Source: an uncultured Erythrobacter sp. (GTDB lineage: Bacteria > Pseudomonadota > Alphaproteobacteria > Sphingomonadales > Sphingomonadaceae). From it: 64,000 bases of DNA. A program made the translations under genes and the position numbers. Numbering within the stretch: the stretch's first letter is position 1; the number at the start of each line of letters is the position of its first letter. The DNA lies in contig CANLAD010000001.1 in assembly GCA_947488755.1 (NCBI GenBank), positions 1,192,247 through 1,256,246 on the forward strand, read 5' to 3'. Below the pieces are notes generated by a model. It was given only the letters and a program-made list of their open reading frames with translations. It made no database searches and was not told the origin of the DNA. Below are positions 47,249-57,541 of this stretch, in pieces.

Positions 47249-48407
47249 CGGGCTGTTTCTCCAGAATGTGGCCTGCCTGCCTGCGGCCTGCGCGGTCGAC
47301 GCTCAGAACCTCGTCCAGCGTTTGCGGACGCGGCGGCAGGTTACTCGATTGCAGGGTTTCTTCCACCACTGCCGCAATGCGCGTGAACCCAATCTGACCG
47401 GCGAGGAAGGCCGCGACCGCGACTTCATTCGCCGCATTGAGCGTTGCCGGGGCCGATCCGCCCGCCGCAATCGCCTCGCGCGCCAGTCGGGTGGCGGGAA
47501 AGCGATCCTCGTCGGGGGCGAAGAAGGTCAGCTCGCCAATCGCGGGAAGATTGAGCGGCTCGAGCGGGGTCTCCATCCGCTGAGGCCAGGCGAGGCAGGA
47601 TGCGATCGGCACGCGCATGTCGGACGGGCCAAGCTGGGCGAGCGTCGAGCGATCGCGGTATTCGACCATCGAATGAATGACGCTTTGCGGGTGGATCACG
47701 ATGTGCAAGCGCTCCAGCCCGACCGGGAAGAGGTGGTGCGCTTCGATATATTCCAGCCCCTTGTTCATCATGGTCGCGGAATCGACACTGATCTTTGCGC
47801 CCATCGACCAATTGGGGTGCGCGACGGCCTCTTCGGGCGTCGCCGCGGCGAGCCGGTCGGCGTCCCATGTGCGCAACGGACCTCCACTCGCGGTCAAGGT
47901 GATGCGCGCGACATCGTCCAAATTGCTGCCCGCAAGGCACTGAAATATCGCGTTGTGTTCGCTGTCGGTCGGAAGCAGGGTCGCGCCGTATTCGGCGACC
48001 GCCGCGATCAGGACTTCGCCTGCGGATACCAGCGCCTCCTTGTTGGCGAGCGCGATGGTGCCGCCCCGCTCAACCGCTGCCATGACCGGAGCAAGCCCCG
48101 CGCAGCCAACGATCGCGGCAATGGTCATGTCGACCGGGCGCGCCGCCGCTTCGCACAGAGCCTGCGCGCCGCCAGCGCTTTCGATCCCGCTGCCGTCCAG
48201 CGCCTCGCGCAATTCGGGCAGGCAACCCTCATCGCCCACCACCGCGAGCTTTGCCGCGAACTCGCGCGCCAGCGCCGCCAGCTCGCGCGCGCTGCAATTC
48301 GCGGTCAGCGCCTCGACCTGCCAATCGGCGCGATTGCGACGCACCAGATCGAGCGTGGAGGCACCGATCGAACCGGTCGCGCCAAGCAGGGTGAGAGTGC
48401 GGGACAT
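47241..48407 (-). CDS. dxr: 1-deoxy-D-xylulose 5-phosphate reductoisomerase
   Basis: 388 residues from MSRTLTLLGATGSIGAS at 48407 (NADPH-binding GATGSIG). Conserved Dxr blocks include ALANKEALVSAGE, PTDSEHNAIFQCL and MGAKISVDSATMMNKGLE. It is the first committed enzyme of the MEP isoprenoid pathway, feeding UppS. It starts 8 bases after the cdsA stop. Confidence 0.96.
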   Translation of the reverse strand: MSRTLTLLGATGSIGASTLDLVRRNRADWQVEALTANCSARELAALAREFAAKLAVVGDEGCLPELREALDGSGIESAGGAQALCEAAARPVDMTIAAIVGCAGLAPVMAAVERGGTIALANKEALVSAGEVLIAAVAEYGATLLPTDSEHNAIFQCLAGSNLDDVARITLTASGGPLRTWDADRLAAATPEEAVAHPNWSMGAKISVDSATMMNKGLEYIEAHHLFPVGLERLHIVIHPQSVIHSMVEYRDRSTLAQLGPSDMRVPIASCLAWPQRMETPLEPLNLPAIGELTFFAPDEDRFPATRLAREAIAAGGSAPATLNAANEVAVAAFLAGQIGFTRIAAVVEETLQSSNLPPRPQTLDEVLSVDRAGRRQAGHILEKQPVV

Positions 48408-48414
48408 TTGCGCG

Positions 48415-49128
48415 TTATCCCACGAAACCGGGCGCGACGGCAACGCAGAACAGCACGAAGAACACCGCGACGAAGCCATCGAGCCGGTCGAACACGCCGC
48501 CATGGCCGGGAATGAGATTGCTGGAATCCTTAACGCCGGCGCGCCGTTTCATCCAGGATTCGAAGAAATCGCCCGCTTGCGCGATAACCGCGATCAGGGT
48601 GCCGATCAGCACGGCCAGCACGATACCCGTAACGCTGAGGCCCGGGATCGATCCGGGCAATACGTCGCCAGCCTCTATCCCGAGCGCGACGATACTCGCC
48701 GCCAGCGCCCCGCCACCCAGCCCCGCCCAGGTCTTGGACGGGCTGATCCGGGGCGCTATCTTCGGACCGCCGATCGTGCGTCCGGCAAAATAAGCCCCCA
48801 CATCGACCACGACGACCGGGACCAGAAAGGCGATCAGCACCGTCAGCATGTCATAGCTCAGTCGGACCTGCACCATCGCCAGCGCCGCCGCGCCGACATA
48901 GAGCGTGCCACACAGCGTCCAGATCAGTTGCGGCGTAGCTCCGATGCCGAAGCAGCGCACCAACCGGTTCCACTCCCACAAAACGATGCCCGCGCCCAGC
49001 GCCACGAAACCGATCCACACCCATCCGCCAAGCCACAGCGCGGCGATCGCCAGCGCCGCCATCGCGAGCGCCGACACGAACCGAACCAACAGGTCGGCCA
49101 TGCCCGAAACTTGCCTACCTTCCGCCAT
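48415..49128 (-). CDS. cdsA: phosphatidate cytidylyltransferase
   Basis: 237 residues from the ATG at 49128 (AGGGAG about 7 bases upstream), overlapping the uppS end by 14 bases; MADLLVRF at 49101 is an alternative start. About seven membrane helices are present. The CdsA signature lies near the end: KDSSNLIPGHGGVFDRLDG. It makes CDP-diacylglycerol, the precursor used by PgsA and PssA, both encoded in this window. Confidence 0.94.
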   Translation of the reverse strand: MAEGRQVSGMADLLVRFVSALAMAALAIAALWLGGWVWIGFVALGAGIVLWEWNRLVRCFGIGATPQLIWTLCGTLYVGAAALAMVQVRLSYDMLTVLIAFLVPVVVVDVGAYFAGRTIGGPKIAPRISPSKTWAGLGGGALAASIVALGIEAGDVLPGSIPGLSVTGIVLAVLIGTLIAVIAQAGDFFESWMKRRAGVKDSSNLIPGHGGVFDRLDGFVAVFFVLFCVAVAPGFVG

Positions 49129-49819
49129 AGCGGCGCTCCCTGCGGGCAAAATCGTCGAGCGCCTGGCCAAGGTGTTCCGGCTTGAAATCGGGCCACAGCG
49201 TGTCGACGAACAGCATTTCGGCATAGGCCGCCTGCCACAGCAGGAAGTTCGACAGGCGGATTTCTCCGCTGGTGCGGATCAGCAGGTCGAGCGGGGGAAG
49301 GTCATGCGTATCGAGCCGCTGGCTGATTGCGTCCGGCGTGATCTCGCCCTCTGACGCCGCCTGCGTCGCGGCGCGCGCAATCTCGTCCTGCGCCCCGTAA
49401 TTGAGCGCCACCGCGAGCGTCTGATGCCCGTTTGCGGTCTGCGCCAAGGCGTCTTCGAGCATGGCGACGATATCGGGCGCAAGCGCACGCCAGTCGCCGA
49501 TGATCTTGAGCTTCACGCCGTTCTCGACAAATTCCGGCAGGTCCGATTTGATGAACCGGCGCATCAGGTTCATCAGATCGTCGACTTCGTCTTCGGAGCG
49601 CTTCCAGTTTTCGGAGCTGAAAGCGTAAAGCGTCAGGCATTCGAGCCCCATCGGCTCCAGCCCCCGCACCAGCCGCCGGACCGCTTCAACCCCGCGCTGA
49701 TGCCCGATGGCGCGCGGCAGTCCGCGTTTCTTCGCCCAGCGGCCATTGCCATCCATGATGATGGCGACGTGGCGGGCGCGGTGTTCCGTTTCAGAACCCA
49801 ATGTCCCCACCCCGTTCAC
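49115..49819 (-). CDS. uppS: undecaprenyl diphosphate synthase
   Basis: 234 residues from a GTG. The prenyl cis-transferase motif IIMDGNGRWA contains the catalytic Asp (D23), and LTLYAFSSENWKR and DLLIRTSGEIRLSNFLLWQ are family signatures. It makes the C55 lipid carrier for peptidoglycan. It lies between frr and cdsA in the standard order. Confidence 0.96.
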   Translation of the reverse strand: MNGVGTLGSETEHRARHVAIIMDGNGRWAKKRGLPRAIGHQRGVEAVRRLVRGLEPMGLECLTLYAFSSENWKRSEDEVDDLMNLMRRFIKSDLPEFVENGVKLKIIGDWRALAPDIVAMLEDALAQTANGHQTLAVALNYGAQDEIARAATQAASEGEITPDAISQRLDTHDLPPLDLLIRTSGEIRLSNFLLWQAAYAEMLFVDTLWPDFKPEHLGQALDDFARRERRYGGR

Positions 49820-49852
49820 GCCGAGCCGATAACAGTCTGACTGCGCAGAGCG

Positions 49853-50410
49853 TCACTGCGTCAGGATTTCCTGTTCCTTCTTCTCCGCCGCCGCATCGGC
49901 TTCGGCGACATGGCTGTCGGTCAGCTTCTGGACCTCTTCCTCCATGCGCTTGCGCTCGTCTTCGGAGATTTCCTTCTTCTTCTCGTCGGCCTTCAGGCTT
50001 TCCATCGCATCGCGGCGCACGTTGCGGATCGCGATCTTGGCCTTCTCGGCATATTGCCCGGCGAGCTTGGCCAGTTCCTTGCGTCGCTCCTCGGTCAGGT
50101 CGGGCATGGGCAGTCGCACGGTCTGGCCGTCGGTCATGGGATTGAGGCCGAGATTGGCTTTGGTAATGCCCTTCTCCACCGCCGATACGTTCGCCTTGTC
50201 CCACACCTGCACCGCAAGCATCCGGGGCTCGGGCGCATTGACGGTGGCGACCTGATTGAGCGGCATCATCGCGCCATAGACATCGACCTGCACCGGATCG
50301 AGCAGGCTGGTGTTGGCACGTCCCGTGCGCAGGCCGCCAAGATCGCTCTTCAGCGCCTCCACAGCCCCCGCCATGCGTCGTTCAACGTCGGCTTTATCGT
50401 ATTGAGCCAT
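49853..50410 (-). CDS. frr: ribosome recycling factor
   Basis: 185 residues. The three-helix bundle is recognisable from LGGLRTGRANTSLLDPVQVD and LTEERRKELAKLA. It splits post-termination ribosomes together with EF-G. It begins four bases after pyrH, so the two are transcribed together. Confidence 0.97.
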   Translation of the reverse strand: MAQYDKADVERRMAGAVEALKSDLGGLRTGRANTSLLDPVQVDVYGAMMPLNQVATVNAPEPRMLAVQVWDKANVSAVEKGITKANLGLNPMTDGQTVRLPMPDLTEERRKELAKLAGQYAEKAKIAIRNVRRDAMESLKADEKKKEISEDERKRMEEEVQKLTDSHVAEADAAAEKKEQEILTQ

Positions 50411-50413
50411 CGG

Positions 50414-51136
50414 TCAGTCGTCCTTCTGTACTATTGTTTGTGTCCCCTCGCCCGACAGGACGCGGGCGACATTGCCGCGATCGCGGATCGAGAACACCAC
50501 TATCGGAATGTCGTTCTCCCGGCAAAGCGCGATCGCGGTCGCATCCATCACCTTGAGGTTCTGCGTCAGAACATGGTCGTAAGTAACCGTTTCGAAACGC
50601 TGGGCATCCGGATTGTGCTTGGGATCGCTGTCATAGACACCATCGACGCTGGTGCCCTTGAGCAGCGCATCGCAATTCATCTCTGCCGCGCGCAGGGCCG
50701 CGCCGGTATCGGTGGTGAAGAATGGATTGCCGGTTCCGGCCGCGAATATCACGATCCGACCCTTTTCCAGGTGTCGCTCCGCCCGTCGGCGAATATAGGG
50801 CTCGCACACGCTGCTCATCGGGATCGCGGATTGCACCCGCGTCTGCACGCCGAGCTGTTCGAGCGCGTTCTGCATGGCGAGCGCGTTCATCACGGTCGCG
50901 AGCATTCCCATGTAATCGCCGGTCGTGCGGTCCAGCCCCTTCGCCGCGCCGGCAATTCCGCGGAAGATATTGCCTCCCCCGATTACGAGGCAGACTTCAA
51001 GGCCGGTGTCTTTCGCCGCCTTAACCTCTTCGGCCAGCCGCGCGACATAGGCCGGGTCGATCCCGTATTCCTGCTCTCCCATCAGCACCTCGCCCGACAG
51101 CTTGAGCAGGACGCGCTTGATTTCAGGCAGGGACAT
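50414..51136 (-). CDS. pyrH: uridylate kinase
   Basis: 240 residues. The amino-acid kinase fold shows [24 protein letters not shown] and [17 protein letters not shown]. It phosphorylates UMP to UDP for nucleotide synthesis. It starts a pyrH-frr-uppS-cdsA-dxr-rseP-bamA series after the tsf terminator. Confidence 0.97.
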   Translation of the reverse strand: MSLPEIKRVLLKLSGEVLMGEQEYGIDPAYVARLAEEVKAAKDTGLEVCLVIGGGNIFRGIAGAAKGLDRTTGDYMGMLATVMNALAMQNALEQLGVQTRVQSAIPMSSVCEPYIRRRAERHLEKGRIVIFAAGTGNPFFTTDTGAALRAAEMNCDALLKGTSVDGVYDSDPKHNPDAQRFETVTYDHVLTQNLKVMDATAIALCRENDIPIVVFSIRDRGNVARVLSGEGTQTIVQKDD

Positions 51137-51230
51137 AAGGGGAGCTCCGGTGGATCAGGATCGCGCAGCCTCTATCGGGGCCTCGCAATACTGCCAAGGG
51201 TTTAGCGTCGATTGCGTCCGGCAACGCGCA

Positions 51231-51266
51231 CAAAAAAGCCACCCAGACCTACTGGCCCGGGTGGCT
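51231..51266 (-). terminator. terminator of the rpsB-tsf operon
   Basis: On the minus strand AGCCACCC and GGGTGGCT form an 8-bp perfect stem with a 14-base loop followed by TTTTT. It lies 30 bases after the tsf stop. Confidence 0.85.
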
Positions 51267-51292
51267 CTCGAACATTCTATGAAAGGGCGCGC

Positions 51293-52228
51293 TCAGCCGC
51301 CGACGGCAGCCGCGACTTCCGCTGCGAAATCGCTTTCTTCCTTCTCGATGCCTTCGCCGAGCTGATAGCGAACGAAGTCGACCAGCTTGATCGTGTGACC
51401 AGCTTCCTTGCCGACGCGGCCGACATATTCCTCGACCGTGGCCTTGCCGTCCTTGACGAAGATCTGGCTGAGCAGCGCGTTTTCCTTGGCGTATTTCTTC
51501 ACCGCACCTTCGACCATCTTTTCCTGCACGTTTTCCGGCTTGCCGCTTTCGGCGGCCTTTTCGCGGGCGATCGCGCGCTCGCGTTCGATCACGTCCGGGT
51601 CGAGCCCGTCGGCATCGAGCGCCTGGGGGAACATGGCAGCAGCGTGCATCGCGATGTCGCGCCCAAGCGGCTCGAGCACGCTGGCAGGCGCATCGCTTTC
51701 AAGCGCGATCAGCACGCCGATCTTGCCCAGATCGGAGGCTTCGGGAGAAACCGCGTTGTGCATGTAAGGCACGACGGCGCCCTTCGACACGGTGACGGTC
51801 TTCATCCGGCGAAGCTGCTGGTTTTCGCCAATCGTCGCGACATTGTCGGTCAGCTTGTCCGAAACAGTGCCGCCGTCGGGATAGCTTGCCGACTTGAGCG
51901 CCTCGACATCATCGCCCTCAATCCCGAGCGCGACCTGCGTGGTCTTGCGCACGAAGTCCTGGAACTTGTCGTTCTTGGCAACGAAATCGGTTTCCGAATT
52001 GACTTCGACCGCGACGCCGCGCGTGCCTTCGACCGCAACGCCAACAAGACCTTCGGCGGCGGTGCGGCTGGACTTCTTCTGTGCGGTAGCGAGGCCTTTT
52101 GCACGCAGCGCGTCGACGGCGGCTTCGATGTCGCCGTTCGCTTCGGTGAGCGCCTTCTTGGCGTCCATCATGCCCGCGCCGGTTTTCTCGCGCAGTTTCT
52201 TGACATCGGCGACGGTGAAATCGGCCAT
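51293..52228 (-). CDS. tsf: elongation factor Ts
   Basis: 311 residues. The N-terminal UBA-like domain ([20 protein letters not shown]) and the TDFVAKND core motif identify EF-Ts. It recharges EF-Tu with GTP. It follows rpsB by about 110 bases and is closed by a strong terminator. Confidence 0.97.
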   Translation of the reverse strand: MADFTVADVKKLREKTGAGMMDAKKALTEANGDIEAAVDALRAKGLATAQKKSSRTAAEGLVGVAVEGTRGVAVEVNSETDFVAKNDKFQDFVRKTTQVALGIEGDDVEALKSASYPDGGTVSDKLTDNVATIGENQQLRRMKTVTVSKGAVVPYMHNAVSPEASDLGKIGVLIALESDAPASVLEPLGRDIAMHAAAMFPQALDADGLDPDVIERERAIAREKAAESGKPENVQEKMVEGAVKKYAKENALLSQIFVKDGKATVEEYVGRVGKEAGHTIKLVDFVRYQLGEGIEKEESDFAAEVAAAVGG

Positions 52229-52340
52229 GTTCGTTTCCTTTATGTAATTGGAGGCGCCGGGCCCGTATTGCGTGCCCGGCGCGCTAATGTCTGTTTGTGA
52301 CGCGCGAGCGACGCGCGCTCACGTCATCCGCCAGGCGCGA

Positions 52341-53141
52341 TCAGGCGCTTTGGGGAGCCGGGTCGGTCTGGGTCTCGTTGACCGGAACCTGCGGCGTGGC
52401 GTCTTCGGACGGAGGGGTATCCATCGCGCCGAAATCCTCGCCCGACTGCTCGACAGCCTTCCCACGGCCCGCATTGGCGGCGGCCCCGATGGCTTCGCAA
52501 TAGAGGCGCACCGCGCGGCTCGCATCGTCATTGCCCGGAACCGGGAAGGCGATGCCGGTCGGATCGACATTGGTATCAAGCACCGCGATCACCGGAATGC
52601 CGAGCACGGCGGCTTCCTTGATCGCGAGGTCTTCCTTGTTCGCGTCGATCACGAACATCACGTCGGGCGTGCCGCCCATGTCGCGAATGCCGCCGAGCGA
52701 CATTTCCAGCTTGTCGCGCTCACGCGTGAGCTGGAGGACTTCCTTCTTGGTGAAGCCGCTGGTGTCGCCCGAAAGCTGCTCTTCGAGAGTCTTGAGACGC
52801 TTGATCGAACCGCTGATGGTCTTCCAGTTGGTCAGCATCCCGCCGAGCCAGCGATGGTTGACGAAGTGCTGACCCGAAGCGCGTGCGGCGTCCGCGATCG
52901 GCTCCTGCGCCTGACGCTTGGTGCCGACGAAAAGCACCTTGCCGCCTGCGCGCACGGTCTGCTCGACGAAATCGAGCGCACGCGCAAACAGCGGCACGGT
53001 CTGCGACAGGTCGATGATGTGAACACCGTTGCGTGCGCCGAAGATATACGGCTTCATCCGCGGGTTCCAGCGGTGGGTCTGGTGGCCGAAATGCGATCCG
53101 GCCTCGATCAATTGCTGCATGGTGACGGTGGTGCCCGCCAT
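52341..53141 (-). CDS. rpsB: 30S ribosomal protein S2
   Basis: 266 residues from [20 protein letters not shown] at 53141, with AAAGGAA upstream; the longer frame to 53399 is untranslated leader. Conserved S2 blocks include [16 protein letters not shown] and [11 protein letters not shown]. The C-terminal tail of about 25 residues is acidic and Pro-rich. It is the first gene of rpsB-tsf. Confidence 0.97.
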   Translation of the reverse strand: MAGTTVTMQQLIEAGSHFGHQTHRWNPRMKPYIFGARNGVHIIDLSQTVPLFARALDFVEQTVRAGGKVLFVGTKRQAQEPIADAARASGQHFVNHRWLGGMLTNWKTISGSIKRLKTLEEQLSGDTSGFTKKEVLQLTRERDKLEMSLGGIRDMGGTPDVMFVIDANKEDLAIKEAAVLGIPVIAVLDTNVDPTGIAFPVPGNDDASRAVRLYCEAIGAAANAGRGKAVEQSGEDFGAMDTPPSEDATPQVPVNETQTDPAPQSA

Positions 53142-53447
53142 AGATAATTCCTTTCCGGTTGGTCCTCTGGAAGGCTGGAACCGCGCTTGCGAGCGAACCC
53201 GCATGCGGCACCGGTATGAGCGCCTTCCATGTGAATTTCGCCGACCCGGTCCCACGCGGAACCAATAGAGAATCGACGATTGCGGGCGCTTAGCGGTTTG
53301 GGCGGCGGAAATCCAGCCCCGATCCGATCCAGAACGGAAGATCAGCTTAGCATAAGGGAAACCACTTGACGTGGCGGAACAGGTAGTGAACACGGGCATC
53401 GGAACAAACGATGAACTTGTGACCCTGCCGCCAGAAGGATGCCCGCC
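53142..53447. other. divergent intergenic region upstream of rpsB
   Basis: 306 bases with no gene. It holds the rpsB leader and promoter on the minus strand and the promoter of the small gene at 53448. No known ribosomal-protein leader structure could be confirmed by eye. Confidence 0.5.
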
Positions 53448-53723
53448 ATGATCGCCGCTGCCCTCATCTGTCTTTTCGCTCTGGCCACCACCGCCACCCT
53501 TCTCAGTCTCGCCGATAGCTGGCTTCGCGCACAGGGTGCCTATCGCTCTTTGATGCGGGAGCGAGTGTTACTGGAAGCGGGGTTTGTGCCGCAGGTCGAT
53601 GCCTGTGCACTTGCACTGCGTCAGCCCCGGCGTGCGGTTGGCTTCACCGCGCAAGGGCGCATGCACCGCGCTGCGCCTGTCAACTCCCCGATTGTTCCGC
53701 CGCTCGTCGGCGACGCCGCTTGA
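53448..53723 (+). CDS. small hypothetical membrane-associated protein
   Basis: 91 residues from the ATG at 53448, with AGAAGG 9 bases upstream (an ATG at 53439 sits too close to that site). An N-terminal membrane helix ([18 protein letters not shown]) is followed by a basic Arg-rich domain. No family is recognised. Its last 44 bases overlap the 3' end of pssA on the other strand. Confidence 0.5.
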   Translation: MIAAALICLFALATTATLLSLADSWLRAQGAYRSLMRERVLLEAGFVPQVDACALALRQPRRAVGFTAQGRMHRAAPVNSPIVPPLVGDAA

Positions 53724-54531
53724 TCCGGCCGTATTTGAACAAGGCGTATGGCATCAGCGCGAGATAGGTCACGCTGATCGCGGTCAGCGACCACCACGGC
53801 TCCAACAGCAGCGCCGCGACAATCAGCGCGGCAATGGCGATCAGGCCCAGCCGAATGTTGCGCCGCGGACGGATCGCGTTCCAGCTGAGCGTCGCCATGT
53901 TCGAAATCATCAGCACCGCGATCGCCGCCATCCACACGGTCAGGATCAGCGGATCGCGGAAAACAGCCTCCCCCGTCTCGATCCAGAGATAGGTGGGCAG
54001 GAACGCAAGGCCCGCGCCGACGGGAGCGGGCACGCCGGTCAGAAATCCGGCCGATTTATGCGGCTGATCCTCGACATCGATGCGGGCATTGAACCGCGCG
54101 AGCCTGAGCGCGCAGCAGATCGCGAAAGCGAGAGCGGCAAACCAGCCAAACCGCTCGAGATCCTGCAGCGCCCACATATACATGATGAGCGCCGGCGCCA
54201 TGCCGAAAGACAGCGAGTCGGCCAGGCTGTCGAGTTCGGCGCCAAAGCGCGATTGCGCGTTGAGCAGCCGCGCGATGCGCCCGTCCATCCCGTCGAGAAC
54301 GCCTGCGAGCGCCACGGCAAGAACCGCGTAGGCCCATTGTTCCTCAACCGCGAACCGCACACCCGTGAGACCCGCGCATAAAGCTGCAGCGGTAATCGCG
54401 TTGGGCAGCATCGCCCGTAGCGAAAGACCCTTGCGATCGGCTGGCACCTCGGCATCGTCATGTTCGGCCGCTTTTGGCCCGACCCGCGCGGGGACGGTCG
54501 GCGAGGGTTCGACCCGCTCCTGACCGCTCAC
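53680..54531 (-). CDS. pssA: CDP-diacylglycerol-serine O-phosphatidyltransferase
   Basis: 283 residues from a GTG at 54531, chosen because it follows psd with a Shine-Dalgarno-like AGG; upstream starts would lie within psd. The CDP-alcohol phosphotransferase motif is LDGMDGRIARLLNAQSRFG followed by ELDSLADSLSFG. About eight membrane helices follow. It makes phosphatidylserine, the substrate of the adjacent psd. Confidence 0.93.
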   Translation of the reverse strand: MSGQERVEPSPTVPARVGPKAAEHDDAEVPADRKGLSLRAMLPNAITAAALCAGLTGVRFAVEEQWAYAVLAVALAGVLDGMDGRIARLLNAQSRFGAELDSLADSLSFGMAPALIMYMWALQDLERFGWFAALAFAICCALRLARFNARIDVEDQPHKSAGFLTGVPAPVGAGLAFLPTYLWIETGEAVFRDPLILTVWMAAIAVLMISNMATLSWNAIRPRRNIRLGLIAIAALIVAALLLEPWWSLTAISVTYLALMPYALFKYGRIKRRRRRAAEQSGS

Positions 54532-54562
54532 CGCGAGCGACCTGCCGACGGCTTGCAACGCA

Positions 54563-55315
54563 TCACTGCGACACACCTTCGAGCAGGCTCGCCTGCCCCA
54601 ATTCGGCCAATACCGTTTCACCAGCGATGATCTTCTGGCCCATCAACACCTTCGGCTCCGTCCCGGCGGGCAGGTAGAGATCGACCCGGCTGCCGAAGCG
54701 GATGAGGCCGATGCGCTGCCCCTTCGCCACCGTATCCCCGGGTTTGACGAAAGGCACGATCCGCCGCGCGACCAGTCCGGCAATCTGGGTGAAGCCGATT
54801 TTGACGCCGTCGCCGCGCTCGATCAGCACGTGCTGACGCTCGTTCTCCTCGCTCGCCTTGTCGAGATCGGCGTTCACGAACTTGCCCGGCACATAGACCA
54901 CGCGCTGCACCGTCCCCGCAATCGGAGCACGATTGATGTGCACATCGAACACGCTCATGAAGACCGAAATGCGCGTCATCGGTTCGGCAGGAAGGCCCAT
55001 ATTGCCTGCGCCATCGTCGCCTTGCAGCTCCAGCGGCGGCTCGACCGTCCGGATCAGCGTCACCATGCCATCGGCAGGGGAGATGATCGCGTTCTCGGCC
55101 TGCGGAATGACGCGCTCGGGATCGCGGAAGAAGGAAAAGACCCCGACAGCCAGAAACAGCAGCGGCCAGCCGATGATCTCCCAATCGAAGATCAACAGCG
55201 GCACAAGCGCGATCGCAACCGCGATCAAGCCATATTTGCGCCCCTCGGGATGGATGGGCGGCCAGCTCCAGCTTGCTTCGCCCCGCCCCTGATTATCGAG
55301 TATTTCACCTGCCAT
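54563..55315 (-). CDS. psd: phosphatidylserine decarboxylase
   Basis: 250 residues from MAGEILDN at 55315. The self-cleavage site is GS in [13 protein letters not shown], where Ser becomes the pyruvoyl group, and [12 protein letters not shown] and [13 protein letters not shown] are family blocks. It is the short alphaproteobacterial/archaetidylserine-type Psd. It converts phosphatidylserine to phosphatidylethanolamine, working with pssA downstream. Confidence 0.95.
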   Translation of the reverse strand: MAGEILDNQGRGEASWSWPPIHPEGRKYGLIAVAIALVPLLIFDWEIIGWPLLFLAVGVFSFFRDPERVIPQAENAIISPADGMVTLIRTVEPPLELQGDDGAGNMGLPAEPMTRISVFMSVFDVHINRAPIAGTVQRVVYVPGKFVNADLDKASEENERQHVLIERGDGVKIGFTQIAGLVARRIVPFVKPGDTVAKGQRIGLIRFGSRVDLYLPAGTEPKVLMGQKIIAGETVLAELGQASLLEGVSQ

Positions 55316-55377
55316 GCGCCGCCATTTAGGGTGCGTCCTGCTCCCCCGCAAGCGACGCGCAGCGCAATCCCCGGTCC

Positions 55378-56565
55378 TCAGCCCGCTTTGCGCACGAACA
55401 CCGCGCCTGCGGAATAGCCGGCGCCAAAGCTGCAGATGAGACCGTCGTCTCCCGCCTTCAAATCATCGCTGTGAAGGTGAAACGCGATGATCGATCCGGC
55501 GCTCGACGTGTTGCCGTAAGTATCAAGCACGGTCGGGCTTTCATCCTCGTCGGCCTCATGCCCCAGCACGCGCTGCGCAATCAGGCGGTTCATGCCCGCA
55601 TTCGCCTGATGCAACCACAGGCGCCGCAGGCCTTTCGGATCGATCTCCAGCCGCTCAGCCTCATCGACGATCATCTGCGCGACCATCGGCACGACTTCCT
55701 TGAAGACCTTGCGTCCCTCTTGGACAAACAGCTTGTCGGGATCGCCCACACTCTCAGGGTGAGCGCGGTTGAGGAAGCCGAAATTGTTACGGATATTGTT
55801 GGAAAACACTGTCCTAAGCCGGGTTCCGATGATGTCCCAGTGCCCTTGTGGCGCAAAGCCCGCATCTTCGACCAGCACCGCGGTCGCGACATCGCCAAAG
55901 ATGAAATGGCTGTCCCGGTCCCTCCAGTTGAGGTGCCCCGACGTGATCTCCGGGCTGACCACCAGCACGCTCTTCGCATTGCCGGCGCGAACATAATCCG
56001 CCGCGGTCTGGATGCCGAACGTGGCGGAGGAACACGCGACGTTCATATCGAAGGCAAAGCCATCAATGCCGAGCGCCTGCTGAATTTCGATCGCCATGGC
56101 GGGATAGGCGCGCTGCATGTTGGAGGCTGCGCACAGAACCGCGTCAATATCGCTGGCCTCGCGCCCGGCGCGCTCCATCGCCTGACGCGCCGCGGCAACG
56201 CCGATCTCGGCCATGATCGAAAGCTCATCGTCAGGGCGCTCGTCCAGCCGCGGCTCCATCGTCGCAGGATCGAGGATCGGCGCCTTGCTCATCACGTGGC
56301 GCGCCTTGATCCCGCTCGCCTTTTCGATGAATTCGACCGAGGAATAGGTCAGCGCCGCGATCTCACCGGCTTCGATCCGGCCTGCATTCTCGGCGTTGAA
56401 GCGATCCACATACGCGTTGAAACTTTCGACCAGTTCAGCATTGCTGATCGTCTCGTCCGGCGTAAACAATCCGGTCGCGGAGATGACAGGCCGTCCGGGC
56501 GTCTCGTGCGTCCGACGCGCCGACTTGGTGCCGTGTTGAGAGTCTTGGTCTTGCATGAGGCGCAC
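55378..56565 (-). CDS. 3-oxoacyl-ACP synthase III-like enzyme
   Basis: 395 residues (an ATG at 56556 is also possible). The KAS III triad is complete: C178 in [11 protein letters not shown]319 in [11 protein letters not shown] and N352 in [10 protein letters not shown]. It is longer than typical FabH (about 320) because of an N-terminal extension and an insertion. It probably starts or modifies acyl chains; whether it is the main FabH is not determined. A diverged fragment of a second such gene lies 900 bases upstream (57464-57541). Confidence 0.87.
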   Translation of the reverse strand: MRLMQDQDSQHGTKSARRTHETPGRPVISATGLFTPDETISNAELVESFNAYVDRFNAENAGRIEAGEIAALTYSSVEFIEKASGIKARHVMSKAPILDPATMEPRLDERPDDELSIMAEIGVAAARQAMERAGREASDIDAVLCAASNMQRAYPAMAIEIQQALGIDGFAFDMNVACSSATFGIQTAADYVRAGNAKSVLVVSPEITSGHLNWRDRDSHFIFGDVATAVLVEDAGFAPQGHWDIIGTRLRTVFSNNIRNNFGFLNRAHPESVGDPDKLFVQEGRKVFKEVVPMVAQMIVDEAERLEIDPKGLRRLWLHQANAGMNRLIAQRVLGHEADEDESPTVLDTYGNTSSAGSIIAFHLHSDDLKAGDDGLICSFGAGYSAGAVFVRKAG

Positions 56566-56697
56566 GGATAGGAGGCCATTTCGCGTGTCGCAAGCGCAAC
56601 TGGCATTTGGCGCTTCGCATGACTCTGCGATACGGCAACACCTCGTCGACAGTGGTGCACTTTACGTCGCACCCATTTCGGTCTAGCCAACTGAATA

Positions 56698-57360
56698 ATG
56701 TCAGATTTGCAGAGTGTAATCGTCGTTGCCGGGGCTTCTTGCGCAGGTAAAACCACGTTTCTCAGAACGCTTCGCACGGGCTATCGGCCACACCTGCCGG
56801 ACGAACTGCAAGCGCTCGATCTTTCTGCATTCAAGTTCGCCAATGCGATGGATCTGACGGATTCACGAGGTGTAGACACATGCCCGTCGAATCTCATCTT
56901 GCACTACGATATTTTCAGGCCGATCACATTCTATGGCCAGCTCGACTTTCGCATCGATCCGGTTCTTCATCTGGTCATGCAAGCGGTAGATCGGACAGTC
57001 CTAACTCTGTGGGAAGAACCAGGGGTTCTGCGCGATCGTTCGGTGGCAAGGCGGCGCGCACTCTGGACCAAAGTTGTCCGGCGCTCGTCTCTGCATTCCC
57101 TGCGTCGCAATCTCAACGAATATCGCGGCGCGAAGCAGCGACGAGACGCCATGATACCGTGGTTCGCCGACCGTCATCGACTGTGGCGGCTGTACGAAAC
57201 ATGGTTCGAATTCATTCGCAAAGCCGGCGTTGATCGGCACTGGCTGACCAAGACTTCGGATGCAGTCGCATTTGAACAGCTTGATGGGGCTGGTCCGCTA
57301 CAACCTTTATGGTCGCTGGAAGCAGAAGACTCAGCACAGGATTGCGATCCGGTCAAATAA
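56698..57360 (+). CDS. orphan P-loop NTPase/kinase-like protein
   Basis: 220 residues. A Walker A motif GASCAGKTT lies at 12-20 directly after a hydrophobic strand (SVIVVA), and LTLWEEPG near 101-108 could be the second acidic strand. The C-terminal half is Arg-rich and helical. The pattern suggests a small nucleotide-binding kinase or sulfotransferase-like fold, but no specific family is recognised. It sits alone in a patch of lower GC, between an intact KAS III-like gene and a fragment of another, which suggests an acquired gene. Confidence 0.6.
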   Translation: MSDLQSVIVVAGASCAGKTTFLRTLRTGYRPHLPDELQALDLSAFKFANAMDLTDSRGVDTCPSNLILHYDIFRPITFYGQLDFRIDPVLHLVMQAVDRTVLTLWEEPGVLRDRSVARRRALWTKVVRRSSLHSLRRNLNEYRGAKQRRDAMIPWFADRHRLWRLYETWFEFIRKAGVDRHWLTKTSDAVAFEQLDGAGPLQPLWSLEAEDSAQDCDPVK

Positions 57361-57463
57361 CAGGTGTAATTTCGCTGTTGGATGCCATCGGCAGGTGGGA
57401 GAGCGCATACTTTCGCCTGAGTGTGCTGCGCGTTGGCAATATCGAGCGGTTGGCTTGAAAATC

Positions 57464-57541
57464 CAAGCTTTCCACCAAATCCGCTTTGCTGATCGCTTCG
57501 ATCGGAGTGAACAACCCCGCTGAAGACACAACGGGACACCC
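57464..57541 (-). pseudogene. fragment of a second KAS III-like gene (N-terminal part)
   Basis: The minus-strand translation CPVVSSAGLFTPIEAISK then ADLVESL aligns without gaps to residues 25-49 of the intact KAS III-like protein encoded at 55378-56565 ([18 protein letters not shown] then AELVESF). DNA similarity is also visible. The frame then diverges completely, so only this N-terminal piece remains. Confidence 0.7.

Noticed and set aside
47268..48515. 415-codon open frame opposite dxr
   Set aside because: Antisense shadow of dxr.
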